Shown: positions 17,780 through 26,919, counted from the stretch's first letter. The stretch is 34,623 bases of DNA from Flavobacteriaceae bacterium UBA1682 (GCA_002320285.1 DCKE01000028.1:1-34623), one strand, 5' to 3'. Notes: a model not told the origin generated them from the sequence alone. Program-made: numbers and translations.

Positions 17780-18834
17780 TGATTCCTATTTTTAAACCTT
17801 ATATGCCCGAAGGGATTAGTTCAGAAATAGAACAGATATTGTATTCGGGGAATTTGGCTTACGGTAAATACGGTAAGATTTTTGAGTCGGAATTACAAAA
17901 ATTCATCGGAAATGAACGTATTATTTCCGTGAGTACCTATAATCAAGCCATGTTAATTGTACTGTCTACCTTAGGTCTAAAGCCAGGTGATGAGGTTATT
18001 GCTTCTCCTGTAAGTTGTTTGGCATCCAATCAACCTTTTGCGATTAAAGGACTCAAAGTGGTCTGGGCAGATATCAACCCCAAAACCGGTAGTTTAGATC
18101 CTGAAGATGTTGAAAGGAGAATAACTTCAAAAACCAAAGCAATCTTTCACAATCATTATTGTGGATATTTGGGTGAGATCGAGGCGATTTCGAATGTTGC
18201 CAAGCGTCATGGTCTATTCGTAGTTGATGACAGTATCGAAGCTTTCGGCTCGACTTATAAAAACAAGCAAATTGGCAATGTGAATTCAGATGTTACTGTA
18301 TTTTCCTTTCAAACGGTTCGCCTTCCAAATACCATCGATGGTGCTGCGATAACTTTTAACAATGAAGAACTCTATCAAAAGGCCAAGCGAATAAGGGATT
18401 ATGGCATTGATCGAACGACCTTTAGAGATGCTCGTGGCGAAATTAGCGCTGAACACGACATCACTTTAGAGGGGTATGGTGCTCTAATGGGAGAAATCAA
18501 TTCCTATATCGGTATTGAACAATTGAAGCGGGTTAGTGATCTGTTGGCAATACAGAACAAGAATGCGAAAATTTGGGATGAAAAAATAAGTGTGCAATCC
18601 GGTGTAGAATCCTTGTCTATAACGAAGGATACCGTCCCAAATTATTGGGTGTACGGAATTTTGTGCGAGGATAAAAACAAAACAATTGATCAGTTTAGGA
18701 GTGAAGGATGGTATGCTACTGGCGTACATATCAATAATAATATTTATTCGGTTTTCCAGAATAAAGAAGTACTTAAAGGAGTAAATGATTTTATGGATCA
18801 CTATGTAGCATTACCTTGTGGTTGGTGGATCTAA
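17779..18834 (+). CDS. DegT-family protein lacking the catalytic lysine (probable pseudo-aminotransferase)
   Basis: The product has 351 residues and is clearly homologous to the preceding DegT protein along its whole length (LYSGNLAYGKYG, GDEVIASPVS, VDDSIEAFGS, TIDGAAI, ALPCGWW). The PLP lysine is replaced by Arg181 in FSFQTVRLPNTIDGAA. The phosphate-binding NSGTAAL is STYNQAM here. The protein stops right after CGWWI, so it lacks the last ~15 residues (a helix) present in its neighbour. Asp151 of the pyridine-binding motif remains. It cannot form the normal internal aldimine. It starts on the last base of the first DegT gene, so a heterodimer in which it is the non-catalytic subunit is an attractive idea; decay into a pseudoenzyme, or a different chemistry, are alternatives. 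ColD/KdnA-type enzymes also lose this lysine but have His. Confidence 0.85.
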   Translation: MIPIFKPYMPEGISSEIEQILYSGNLAYGKYGKIFESELQKFIGNERIISVSTYNQAMLIVLSTLGLKPGDEVIASPVSCLASNQPFAIKGLKVVWADINPKTGSLDPEDVERRITSKTKAIFHNHYCGYLGEIEAISNVAKRHGLFVVDDSIEAFGSTYKNKQIGNVNSDVTVFSFQTVRLPNTIDGAAITFNNEELYQKAKRIRDYGIDRTTFRDARGEISAEHDITLEGYGALMGEINSYIGIEQLKRVSDLLAIQNKNAKIWDEKISVQSGVESLSITKDTVPNYWVYGILCEDKNKTIDQFRSEGWYATGVHINNNIYSVFQNKEVLKGVNDFMDHYVALPCGWWI

Positions 18835-18846
18835 AAAAAATATAAG

Positions 18847-19725
18847 ATGAATAATACAAATCAAATAGATAGTTCAGCTAAAATACATGAAAATGTCATT
18901 TTGGGGAGTCATAACAGAATTGGGAAAAATGTAATCATTGATATTTTGGGAAATAACCCCAATGTAAAAGCGGTCATTGGCGATAATAATATTATTAACG
19001 ACAATACGAAGATACTGATCTATGGTACGTTTACAGTTGGAGATTGGAATGTTTTTCACAACGATATGTTGATTATGGCAGAAGATCATTTGACCGTGGG
19101 ACATAACGGTTGGTTCGGTCAGAATACCATACTTGATGGTGCTGGTGGTTTGGAAATTGGGAATGGAGTTCGAGTAGGAATGTATTCTCAAATTTGGACA
19201 CATGTAGCAAGTGGAGAACAAATTGAGGGATGTACACTGTATTCCAAAAGAAAAACCGTTATAGAAGATGATGTTTGGTTGGTAGGTAGTTGTATCGTCA
19301 GTTCAGGTATAACCTTAGGCAATCGCAGTACGGCTCTTATCAACTCCGTATTGACTAAAGATACCTTAGCCAATAGAGCCTATGCTGGTAGTCCCGCTAA
19401 ATTGATGGAAAATGCTAATTTTTATTTACCTAAAACTCTACAGGAAAAGTTTGACATGATGAAAAACTGGCTATCCGAATTTATTAGTATAAATGGGGAT
19501 GTTAATTATGAATTAGTAGTCTCCGATCAGGATTTGCAATTGATCAATCTTAAAAATAATGAGCAAGTTCTTTTCACGACTAGAGAGCAGAAAGTAACAG
19601 ATAAGACTCAAAGTGTCTTTTACCTTTTCGACAAAACATTCAATAAAACCAATTCCCTAACAGAAAGGGTAGTATATAAATTTATTTACGGCAATAAGGC
19701 GAGGTTTATTCCTAATAACGGATAA
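18847..19725 (+). CDS. Left-handed beta-helix acyltransferase with C-terminal extension
   Basis: The product has 292 residues. Residues ~5-195 are hexapeptide repeats (NVILGSHNRIGKNVII, VIGDNNIINDNTKILI, ...GNGVRVGMYSQIW, VIEDDVWLVGSCIVSSGITLG, AYAGSPAKLM). A His typical of the active site lies in SQIWTHVASG. The last ~95 residues form an extra domain I do not recognise. Enzymes of this kind transfer acetyl or formyl groups to sugars or sugar nucleotides. Next to the DegT pair, N-acylation of the new amino group is the likely job. It is the last gene before the hairpin at 19737. Confidence 0.85.
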   Translation: MNNTNQIDSSAKIHENVILGSHNRIGKNVIIDILGNNPNVKAVIGDNNIINDNTKILIYGTFTVGDWNVFHNDMLIMAEDHLTVGHNGWFGQNTILDGAGGLEIGNGVRVGMYSQIWTHVASGEQIEGCTLYSKRKTVIEDDVWLVGSCIVSSGITLGNRSTALINSVLTKDTLANRAYAGSPAKLMENANFYLPKTLQEKFDMMKNWLSEFISINGDVNYELVVSDQDLQLINLKNNEQVLFTTREQKVTDKTQSVFYLFDKTFNKTNSLTERVVYKFIYGNKARFIPNNG

Positions 19726-19736
19726 AAATAATTTGG

Positions 19737-19765
19737 TCCCAAGAATTTGTGATTCTTGGGATTTT
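19737..19765 (+). terminator. Hairpin with short T run inside the polysaccharide operon
   Basis: TCCCAAGAAT (19737-19746) pairs perfectly with ATTCTTGGGA (19752-19761) around a TTGTG loop, followed by TTTT (19762-19765). The stem is strong but the T run is short, so it may be a partial terminator or attenuator that lowers expression of the downstream Wzx/Wzy half. Confidence 0.6.
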
Positions 19766-19855
19766 AGTAGCTTGTTTTATGTCTGAACTTAAAAATAAAG
19801 CAGAAGCTGATCAATCAAATAAGGGATTTAATTTTTTTAAAGCAACAGTAGTAAA

Positions 19856-20362
19856 ATGTTCCACAAGATAGGTATCGCAATTCGATCATTAATAAAAACG
19901 GTTATTGTTCAGTTACAAGAGGAGTTTACCACAATAAAGGTGAGCTATTATAGAAGGCAGGGATTTGATATTCACAAAACCGTTTATATAGCATCAAACG
20001 TAAATTTAAAGGGAAAGATTAAGATAGGTGAAGGGTCATCACTGGCACAGAATTGTTGTCTTTCTGGTGGGAATGAAGGTATTGAGATTGGGAATGATGT
20101 AATGATAGCACCTAATGTGATTATTATAGCATTTAGTCATGGAGTTGCAAAAAATGGTGTGCCAATGTCTAAACAAATCGATTTAGAGGCAAAAGTCATC
20201 ATAGAAGATGATGTTTGGATTGCATCAAATTGTACAATTGCAAAAGGAGTTCGCATCGGTAAGGGCGCGGTAATAGGCGCAAATTCATTTGTAAATAAAG
20301 ATGTAGAACCCTATTGTATCTATGGTGGAGTTCCGGCAAAGTTTATAAAAGAAAGAGCTTAA
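19856..20362 (+). CDS. Hexapeptide-repeat O-acyltransferase (WbbJ/MaaT-like)
   Basis: The product has 168 residues. Hexapeptide repeats run from about 40 to 160 (KIKIGEGSSLAQNCCLSGG, IEIGNDVMIAPNVII, KVIIEDDVWIASNCTIAKG, VRIGKGAVIGANSFV) and end with the typical YCIYGGVPAKFIKE. A His in FSHGVAKNG is the likely active-site residue. This group O-acetylates sugars of O-antigen or capsule. Its stop overlaps the flippase start by one base (TAATG at 20360). A short frame (19779-19871) overlaps its 5' end, but has no known relative. Confidence 0.88.
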   Translation: MFHKIGIAIRSLIKTVIVQLQEEFTTIKVSYYRRQGFDIHKTVYIASNVNLKGKIKIGEGSSLAQNCCLSGGNEGIEIGNDVMIAPNVIIIAFSHGVAKNGVPMSKQIDLEAKVIIEDDVWIASNCTIAKGVRIGKGAVIGANSFVNKDVEPYCIYGGVPAKFIKERA

Positions 20363-21864
20363 TGAAGAAAAACATACTAGCGAATTTTATCGGTAAATTT
20401 TGGAGTATTTTATCGAGTTTTTTATTTATTCCGCTCTATATAAAGTACCTCGGGTTTGACAGTTATTCCGTGATTAGTTTTACCTTACTTATCGCGGGTG
20501 TAATGGCAGTCTTGGATGCGGGTTTAACAGCTACGCTTTCACGTGAATTTGCTCGAAATGATAATGATGACGAACAGAAAATTAAAATTTTCAAAACGCT
20601 TGAAACCATATATTTGCTCGTTACTGGATTTTCAGTTTTAGCGATTTTTCTTTGTTCAAATATTATTGCGGAAAAGTGGATAGAGACTTCGGCATATACG
20701 TCAAAAGAAGTAGCTCTTTTTTTAAAAATTATCAGTTTTGATATTGGTTTTCAGCTTTTATTTAGATTCTATCTGGGTGGGTTATTAGGCTTAGAAAAGC
20801 AAGTAAAAGCAAATTTTTATCAGATTGGATGGGGGGTGCTTAGAAATGCTTTGGTAGTAATCTTGATTATGGTGGTGCCAAATTTACTTTACTTCTTTAT
20901 TTGGCAGTCTCTGGCTACAATCTTATTCTCGTTAGTAGTCAAATTATCTTTAGAGAAAGAATTAACCGGCAAGAGAAGTCTAAACTTTTCTTTAAAAATA
21001 GAAAAAAGTGTTTATAAGCGCATTTGGAAATTTGCGGGTAGTATGTTGTTGATAGCACTAGTAGGAGCTGTAAATACTCAAATGGACAAAATTGCGATTA
21101 GCAAACTGTTGTCTTTAGAAAGCTTGGGCTATTATACTCTAGCCATTTCTTTAGCTCAATGTATTGTGGTCGTTGTCAATCCGATTGCTTTGGCCGTGTT
21201 ACCGCGGTTTACCGCGCTGTATTCTGAAGGTAGAGAAGGAGAAGCAATTCAACTTTTTAATAAAATAGGAATAGTTGTATCCATAGTTGTTTTTGCTTGT
21301 ATGGCTAACCTTTCTCTTTTTTCTAAAGAGATTATATGGGCATGGACAGGACAAAAAGATTTGGTCGATCAGGCTGCTGTTTTTCTACCTGTTTTATCGC
21401 TATCGATGACGATGCTTGCTCTATGTGTATTGCCTTATCAAGTTGCAATTGCCAACGGATATACGAAGTTAAATAATTATTTAGGTTTAATAAGTATGGT
21501 CATAACGTTTCCCGGATATTGGATTGCTACCAAATATTTTGGAGCGATAGGTGCCGCTTATGTTTTTTGTTTTGTGCAAATTCTGACCACTTTTTTTTAT
21601 GTTTATTTTATAAATCGAAAATTTATAAAAAACAACATCTTTACTCAGGTCTACCTCAAGCAATTTATTTTACCATTAACCATAGCCCTTTCTTTAGTCT
21701 TTTTCTTTTCGAATATTTCCAATTTAATGGAGGAAAACAGAATATTAATTTTTATAAGTATCGGTGTTTCCACGCTACTAACTATATTAATAAGTTCACT
21801 AATTCTAATGCCGTCTGAATGTAAGTCGGCTTTTCTTAAAATAAAAAAAATCATAAACGTATAG
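20362..21864 (+). CDS. wzx: Wzx-type polysaccharide flippase
   Basis: The product has 500 residues from ATG 20362; an upstream ATG at 20314 lies inside the preceding gene and would add only 16 unlikely residues. About twelve to fourteen hydrophobic segments are seen, with the N-terminal FWSILSSFLFIPLYIKYLG signature of the MATE/PST superfamily and GLTATLSREFARN after the second helix. It would flip undecaprenyl-linked repeat units across the inner membrane. Four-base start/stop coupling to the acyltransferase and 3-bp gap to the glycosyltransferase place it in the operon. Family assignment is confident. Confidence 0.92.
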   Translation: MKKNILANFIGKFWSILSSFLFIPLYIKYLGFDSYSVISFTLLIAGVMAVLDAGLTATLSREFARNDNDDEQKIKIFKTLETIYLLVTGFSVLAIFLCSNIIAEKWIETSAYTSKEVALFLKIISFDIGFQLLFRFYLGGLLGLEKQVKANFYQIGWGVLRNALVVILIMVVPNLLYFFIWQSLATILFSLVVKLSLEKELTGKRSLNFSLKIEKSVYKRIWKFAGSMLLIALVGAVNTQMDKIAISKLLSLESLGYYTLAISLAQCIVVVVNPIALAVLPRFTALYSEGREGEAIQLFNKIGIVVSIVVFACMANLSLFSKEIIWAWTGQKDLVDQAAVFLPVLSLSMTMLALCVLPYQVAIANGYTKLNNYLGLISMVITFPGYWIATKYFGAIGAAYVFCFVQILTTFFYVYFINRKFIKNNIFTQVYLKQFILPLTIALSLVFFFSNISNLMEENRILIFISIGVSTLLTILISSLILMPSECKSAFLKIKKIINV

Positions 21865-21867
21865 ATT

Positions 21868-23061
21868 ATGAATACACCCTTAATAAGTATTGTTATAGCT
21901 ACTAAAAACAGAGTAGATTACTGTATACAAACCGTAAATACTTTATTGGAATATCCAGAAGACTTTGAGTTAGTCATTCAAGACAATACCGATAGTCTCG
22001 AGTTGAAAGCGTTTGCTGAATTAAATTTTACAGATAAGAGAATTAAGTATAACTATACTCCGCCACCTTTTTCTTCAATAGATAATTTTAACGCCGCTTT
22101 AGAGCTGGCTACAGGTCAATATGTTTGTTTGTTGGGCGATGATGATGGAGTTTTAGAGAATTTTTTTGAAGTAGTTAAATGGGCAGCAGAACAGGATATT
22201 GATTCCGTGTGTCCGCGCCATTTTATAAACTATCTTTGGCCTAATGAAAGCTCGACTGGTCGTATGATTATGCCTAACGCTACAAATCAAATCTGGTATA
22301 ATAGGCCGTTAGAAAATATCCAAGCCTTGGTCGATGATGGCATTGTATTGTATACCAAGTTTAATTTACCGAAATTGTATCACGGATTGGTTAAAAAATC
22401 ATGTCTGGATCAAGTCAAGGCAAAAACGGGGTATTATTTGGGTGGATTAAGTCCAGATATCTATTCGGCAGTGGCTTTGTCAGCGGTAGTTAAAAAACAT
22501 GTGGTTTTGGATTTTCCAATTACTATTGCCGGAGCGTGTCCTAAAAGTACCACAGTCGATAATACCAAAGGGACACACTCGGGAAGTCTCGAAAATGCTC
22601 CTCACTTTAGAAATAGAGCTGCATATGATTGGAAGAAAATAGTGCCGAGATATTATTCTGTACAAACCATCTGGTCGGAGTCTGGGCTTCAGGCTATTGA
22701 TGATTTAGGTATTGCGGTGGATGTGAATCGATTAAATATCGTAAAGATATTGGCGGGAGCCATTAATGATAATCCGGGTTACAAAGATTTGTTTTTGACG
22801 GAAACCAAAGTGAGTTTGGGCGTAGAAAAAACATCTTTTGCGTTCAATATGGCAGTGATGTTTTCGAGAATTACTCAAAAGACAGAGAATATATTGTTTC
22901 GAGTAAAGGCGCGTATTCCTCTGTTTAAACAGATCAAAGCCGTTCGCATTTATGATGTTGCTGATATTAATGCTTGTACTAAATTGTGCAATAAACAATT
23001 AGACAGTCTAAATTTTGAAGAGATATTAAAACATTCAAAAATTAAATATAAAAATATATAG
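21868..23061 (+). CDS. GT2-like glycosyltransferase
   Basis: The product has 397 residues. The N-terminal GT-A fold has ISIVIATKNR at 6-15, LVIQDNTDS, and the metal-binding acidic motif LLGDDDGVLE near 90-99. The C-terminal half is less typical and includes a predicted membrane-near, basic region (RVKARIPLFKQIK). It adds one sugar of the repeat unit on the cytoplasmic side. Donor and linkage are unknown. It lies between the flippase and the polymerase. Confidence 0.88.
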   Translation: MNTPLISIVIATKNRVDYCIQTVNTLLEYPEDFELVIQDNTDSLELKAFAELNFTDKRIKYNYTPPPFSSIDNFNAALELATGQYVCLLGDDDGVLENFFEVVKWAAEQDIDSVCPRHFINYLWPNESSTGRMIMPNATNQIWYNRPLENIQALVDDGIVLYTKFNLPKLYHGLVKKSCLDQVKAKTGYYLGGLSPDIYSAVALSAVVKKHVVLDFPITIAGACPKSTTVDNTKGTHSGSLENAPHFRNRAAYDWKKIVPRYYSVQTIWSESGLQAIDDLGIAVDVNRLNIVKILAGAINDNPGYKDLFLTETKVSLGVEKTSFAFNMAVMFSRITQKTENILFRVKARIPLFKQIKAVRIYDVADINACTKLCNKQLDSLNFEEILKHSKIKYKNI

Positions 23062-23088
23062 CGCAAAAGCTGTATAAATACGACTTAG

Positions 23089-24129
23089 ATGGAAGAATAT
23101 TTTTACCTAGCAATTGTAGTGTGTTTTTTACTATTACTGACGGCCATACATAAAAAATTAATCGTATTGCCGTTCCTGGCATTGGCTCTTTTTTCTGGCT
23201 TTCGGTATGATGTGGGAATTGACTATGACGGTTACCAACGAATTTTTGAATGGGGGAGAGAGGGATTAAACGGGACCAAAGAACCGTTATTTATCTATTT
23301 CTTGAAATTTTGCAACTATTTAGGCGGTACTGGTCAATTGATGTTTCTCATCCTGTCGTTCATCACCATTTATTTTGTATATAAATTTATTGACTATACC
23401 AGTAAAGACCGGATTTTATCATTTCTGTTGTTTTTTTCGATAATTTCGTTCTATTTATATACGTTTAACGCTATCAGGCAGTGGACTGCCTGTAGTATTT
23501 ATTTATTTTCTTTGAGTTTACTCTTTGAAAATAAAATTAAAAAGTTTTTGATCATCAATATTATAGCGGCTTTGTTTTTTCACCTTTCGCTGCTTTTAAT
23601 TATTCCGTTAACCTTACTGTGCCGTATTGATTTGAGTCGATTTAAGAAAAATGTCATGTTAATCGGAGCTTTTGTAGCCGGAGCATTATTAAAGATTCTC
23701 GTGGGGTTTACAGCTTATGACGCTTATAATGCAGAGGGCTTGGAGTTTGATAGTGCTGTAGATATAAAGATTTATATATTTTTATTGATGAGTATTGTAG
23801 TTGAGTTTATTCGAAAGAAATTTAAAAAGACTAAATATTCGGAATTTCTGTTCAATATTAATTTTATCAGTATACTGTTGTTGATCATCATCATCATACA
23901 GGGATCAGGTCCTTTGGTGTTGCTCATTAAGCGTTTTCACAATTATTTCTTGGCGATTTATATTATTATCATCCCTTTCCTATTAACTAATGTAGAAGAG
24001 AGCAAACGCAAAGCTGTCAGTGGCGTGCTTTATATAGTATTGCCATTACTGTTTTTAACGACGGTCTACTTTCTAGGGGAAAGCAATAACTTATTGCCTT
24101 TCCAATTTAATTTTAAATTATTTAATTAA
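23089..24129 (+). CDS. wzy: Wzy/EpsG-family O-antigen polymerase
   Basis: The product has 346 residues and is nearly all hydrophobic, with about ten transmembrane helices. Family traits are visible: FRYDVGIDYDGY after the second helix (EpsG-type R-x-x-x-G-x-D), the FNAIRQWTACSIYLFSLS segment and AALFFHLSLLL. Wzy proteins join repeat units in the periplasm after flipping. Short length and the YDGY motif favour the EpsG subgroup. Sequence conservation in this family is low, so the call rests on topology, motifs and place next to Wzx and glycosyltransferases. Confidence 0.85.
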   Translation: MEEYFYLAIVVCFLLLLTAIHKKLIVLPFLALALFSGFRYDVGIDYDGYQRIFEWGREGLNGTKEPLFIYFLKFCNYLGGTGQLMFLILSFITIYFVYKFIDYTSKDRILSFLLFFSIISFYLYTFNAIRQWTACSIYLFSLSLLFENKIKKFLIINIIAALFFHLSLLLIIPLTLLCRIDLSRFKKNVMLIGAFVAGALLKILVGFTAYDAYNAEGLEFDSAVDIKIYIFLLMSIVVEFIRKKFKKTKYSEFLFNINFISILLLIIIIIQGSGPLVLLIKRFHNYFLAIYIIIIPFLLTNVEESKRKAVSGVLYIVLPLLFLTTVYFLGESNNLLPFQFNFKLFN

Positions 24130-24143
24130 TTGTTTTTTTGATC

Positions 24144-25106
24144 ATGATCAAAATCAGTGTTGTTATACCGTGTTTTAACGTAGCAAACTATATAGAAGAT
24201 ACACTGCGTAGTGTTTGGAATCAAAGTGGAACGGCTGATGTGGAAATCATATTGGTAGACGATTGTTCGACGGACAATACCTTTCAAATTTTGCAAGAAT
24301 TGCAGAGGGAATCCCCGTTAATTGTCGTAAGAAACGAGCAAAATCGTGGCGTATCTTTTACAAGAAATCGCGGAATTGAATTGGCTTCTGGTGAGATTAT
24401 ATTGTTTTTAGACGGTGATGATATTTATCAACCTGGATTGTTTGAAAGTTTGACGAATCAATTTTCAGCACATCCAAATCTCGATATGATGGCATTTGGT
24501 TATTTAAAGGAGACAGCCAATGAAGACCAAGTTTTCTTAGCTCCTCAACTCCACTTAAAAACCTTTAGCAATCAGGAATTTTTAAAACAATTTTTAACGC
24601 GTCAAGTTAAACAATGCATGTGTTCGTTTGCGGTGCGTCGAGCGATGCTGATCGAACATCAGATCCAGTTTGATGAAGCTACTTTTTCGGGTGAAGATCA
24701 GGAATTCGAGATGAGATGCATTTTGAAGAGCCGTGAAATCGTCTATGTTTCAGAGATTTTCTTTGTCTATAAACACCGTAATAGCTCCTTTATGAACCAC
24801 AGATTTCAGCCGCGCAGGCTGACCTCTTTGTCGATTTATTCTCGGATGGAACAACAAATGCAATCAGAGCAGTTGCTTTCCTTGTCTAAATATCTAAACA
24901 CCTATTTTGCGTTGGAATTCTTTTCAGTGCTAAAATACTGTTGCCAGGGGGGAGATGCTACGATGATCAGTCAGGCCCTAGCCTTTAAAAAGGTTGTATA
25001 TAAAAAGGGTTATTTTAATTTTGACAAGCAGAGTATGGTCGTAGGAGTGCTAAAAGGTATTTTTAGGTTACATACCAAATCATTAATTTATTTATTAAAA
25101 AAGTAA
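24144..25106 (+). CDS. GT2 glycosyltransferase
   Basis: The product has 320 residues from ATG 24144; a TTG at 24138 would add two residues and is less likely. Classical GT-A motifs: ISVVIPCFNVANYIE at 3-17, LVDDCSTDNT, RNRGIELASGEIILFLDGDD, and a catalytic-base region GEDQEFEMRC near 183-192. It transfers a sugar during assembly of the repeat unit. It is 14 bp after the polymerase and 1 bp before the next glycosyltransferase. Confidence 0.92.
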   Translation: MIKISVVIPCFNVANYIEDTLRSVWNQSGTADVEIILVDDCSTDNTFQILQELQRESPLIVVRNEQNRGVSFTRNRGIELASGEIILFLDGDDIYQPGLFESLTNQFSAHPNLDMMAFGYLKETANEDQVFLAPQLHLKTFSNQEFLKQFLTRQVKQCMCSFAVRRAMLIEHQIQFDEATFSGEDQEFEMRCILKSREIVYVSEIFFVYKHRNSSFMNHRFQPRRLTSLSIYSRMEQQMQSEQLLSLSKYLNTYFALEFFSVLKYCCQGGDATMISQALAFKKVVYKKGYFNFDKQSMVVGVLKGIFRLHTKSLIYLLKK

Positions 25107-25107
25107 C

Positions 25108-25923
25108 ATGGAGAAATTTTCTGTACTGTTGTCTGTATACATCAATGAAAAAGTTGAAAACTTAAAATTAGCTTTAGATAGTTTATTGGTGCAGTCAGTA
25201 CAAGCCGATGAAATTGTTTTGGTACAAGATGGTCCTTTGACTGCCGAGCTTTATGAATGTATTGCTGCTTACGTCCAAAAGGATCCCGATTTGTTTAACG
25301 TGGTGGTCTTGCCTGAAAACGTAGGTTTGGGCAATGCCTTAAACATAGGGTTGAGTAAAGTGAGTAACTCCTTAGTTGCTAGAATGGATACAGACGATAT
25401 TTGTTATCCTGATCGATTTAAAAAACAATTAACGTTTTTACAAGAACATCCAGAAGTTAGTGTACTGGGGACGGCCATCCAAGAGTTTGATCAAATTCCG
25501 GGAGACTTGCAGCAGTTTAGACGACTACCTGAAAAATCTATTGAACTCGAGCAGTACGCAAAATATCGAAATCCGTTGAATCATCCGTCAGTTATCTTTA
25601 GAAAAGAGGCTGTTTTAAAGGCGGGGTCCTATCAGGATATGCCGCTTTTTGAAGATTACTACTTATGGATACGAATGATCCAGAGCGGCTTTAAAATTGC
25701 AAACCTGTCTGAACCTTTGTTACATTTTAGAATAGGCAATGATATGATTGGCAGGCGAAGTGGATATAGTTATTTGAAAAAAGAAAAAAAATTTTTGGAG
25801 TCAATTAAAACCCTTAAATTTATCGATACAAAGCAATATGTGAGTTCGTTATTGTTAAAGATGCCACTGCGTTTGTTGCCTAAATCGATGCTTTCGTGGT
25901 TATATAAAAAATTCTTGAGATAA
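25108..25923 (+). CDS. GT2 glycosyltransferase (amylovoran/WcaA-like)
   Basis: The product has 271 residues. Motifs: FSVLLSVYINE at 4-14, VLVQDGPL, ENVGLGNALNIGL, ARMDTDDICYPDRF near 91-104 and FEDYYLWIRM near 185-194. The ARMDxDD motif and length match the subgroup found in amylovoran and colanic acid clusters. Third and last non-initiating glycosyltransferase of the cluster, giving, with the initiating enzyme, an estimated four-sugar backbone. One bp separates it from both neighbours. Confidence 0.92.
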   Translation: MEKFSVLLSVYINEKVENLKLALDSLLVQSVQADEIVLVQDGPLTAELYECIAAYVQKDPDLFNVVVLPENVGLGNALNIGLSKVSNSLVARMDTDDICYPDRFKKQLTFLQEHPEVSVLGTAIQEFDQIPGDLQQFRRLPEKSIELEQYAKYRNPLNHPSVIFRKEAVLKAGSYQDMPLFEDYYLWIRMIQSGFKIANLSEPLLHFRIGNDMIGRRSGYSYLKKEKKFLESIKTLKFIDTKQYVSSLLLKMPLRLLPKSMLSWLYKKFLR

Positions 25924-25924
25924 T

Positions 25925-26824
25925 ATGAAAATTTTAGTAGCAGGTGGTTCGGGCTTTATCGGAAGAAACTTAATCGATTCTTTTCACGAAAAATGGGACG
26001 TCGAAAATGCTTCTCTTCGTGGTAAAATATCGGAACAGCAGTATAAAAACGCTGAGGTGTTTATCAATTTGGTTGGCAAAGCCCATGATTTTAAAGGTAC
26101 AGCTACCGAAGAAGAGTATTTTTTTGTAAATAATCAGCTAGCTCAAGATCTCTTTGCTTTGTTTTTAAAATCGGAGGCGAGTCTTTTTATTCACATCAGT
26201 TCATTAGCTGCGGTGGAGGAATTTGGTAGTGACTCTGAAATTGACGAAGAAGCGGATTGCAACCCAATATCAATTTACGGTAGATCTAAGAGAGCAGCAG
26301 AAGTTTTTCTAAACAACCAGCAATTGCCGGAAGGGAAAAGAGTCGTGATACTTCGACCTACGATGGTACATGGCGCGGGTGATAAGGGAAATCTGACCCT
26401 ACTGTATAAACTGGTAAAAAAGGGCATACCCTATCCTTTATCTAAATTTGATAACAAACGTTCTTTTTTAAGTATCGATAATTTCAATTTTGTATTGCAC
26501 CATATTATAGAGAAAAGGCAGCTGATTACAACGGGGACGTTTAATGTCTGTGATGATCAACCCGTTTCTACAAATGAGGTGATCAGTATAATCGGAGAGG
26601 TGCTAGGCAAAAGGATTAGACGCTTTGCGATACCTAAAAATCTAATTTATGTATTGGCGTCAATAGGTGATAGAATCAGCTTGCCTTTAAATTCTAAAAG
26701 ATTAAAAAAGATGACCTCAGACTTGGTCGTTTCCAATCAAAAGATTAAATCGGCATTGGGTGTAACGTCCTTGCCTGTGACAGCAAAAGAGGGTTTGCGT
26801 AAAACGTTCATTTCGTTTAAGTAG
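25925..26824 (+). CDS. WbpV-like NAD(P)-dependent sugar nucleotide reductase/epimerase
   Basis: The product has 299 residues. Short-chain dehydrogenase fold with GGSGFIG at 7-13, catalytic Ser92/93 in HISSLAAV and Tyr118-x-x-x-Lys122 (YGRSK), then RPTMVHGAGDKGN. The segments around HISSLAAVEEFG and VHGAGDKGNL resemble WbpV/WreQ enzymes, which reduce UDP-4-keto-6-deoxy-GlcNAc to UDP-QuiNAc. It lies just before a WecA/WbpL-like enzyme, the same pair found in Pseudomonas O-antigen loci, so it probably provides the first sugar put on the lipid carrier. A WbpM-like dehydratase was not seen in the window. Confidence 0.85.
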   Translation: MKILVAGGSGFIGRNLIDSFHEKWDVENASLRGKISEQQYKNAEVFINLVGKAHDFKGTATEEEYFFVNNQLAQDLFALFLKSEASLFIHISSLAAVEEFGSDSEIDEEADCNPISIYGRSKRAAEVFLNNQQLPEGKRVVILRPTMVHGAGDKGNLTLLYKLVKKGIPYPLSKFDNKRSFLSIDNFNFVLHHIIEKRQLITTGTFNVCDDQPVSTNEVISIIGEVLGKRIRRFAIPKNLIYVLASIGDRISLPLNSKRLKKMTSDLVVSNQKIKSALGVTSLPVTAKEGLRKTFISFK

Positions 26825-26919
26825 ACCTGGATTTTAAGTATAATTTACAAAATAGAATTGGCGTTTAAGTGATTTTTTTAATCAGAGCCTCTCAATATTT
26901 ACCTATATAAACAAAACAG

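Noticed and set aside
20314..20361. Upstream start for the flippase
   Set aside because: It lies in the end of the acyltransferase gene and adds residues unlike a flippase N-terminus; the overlapping TAATG at 20360-20364 gives a natural start.
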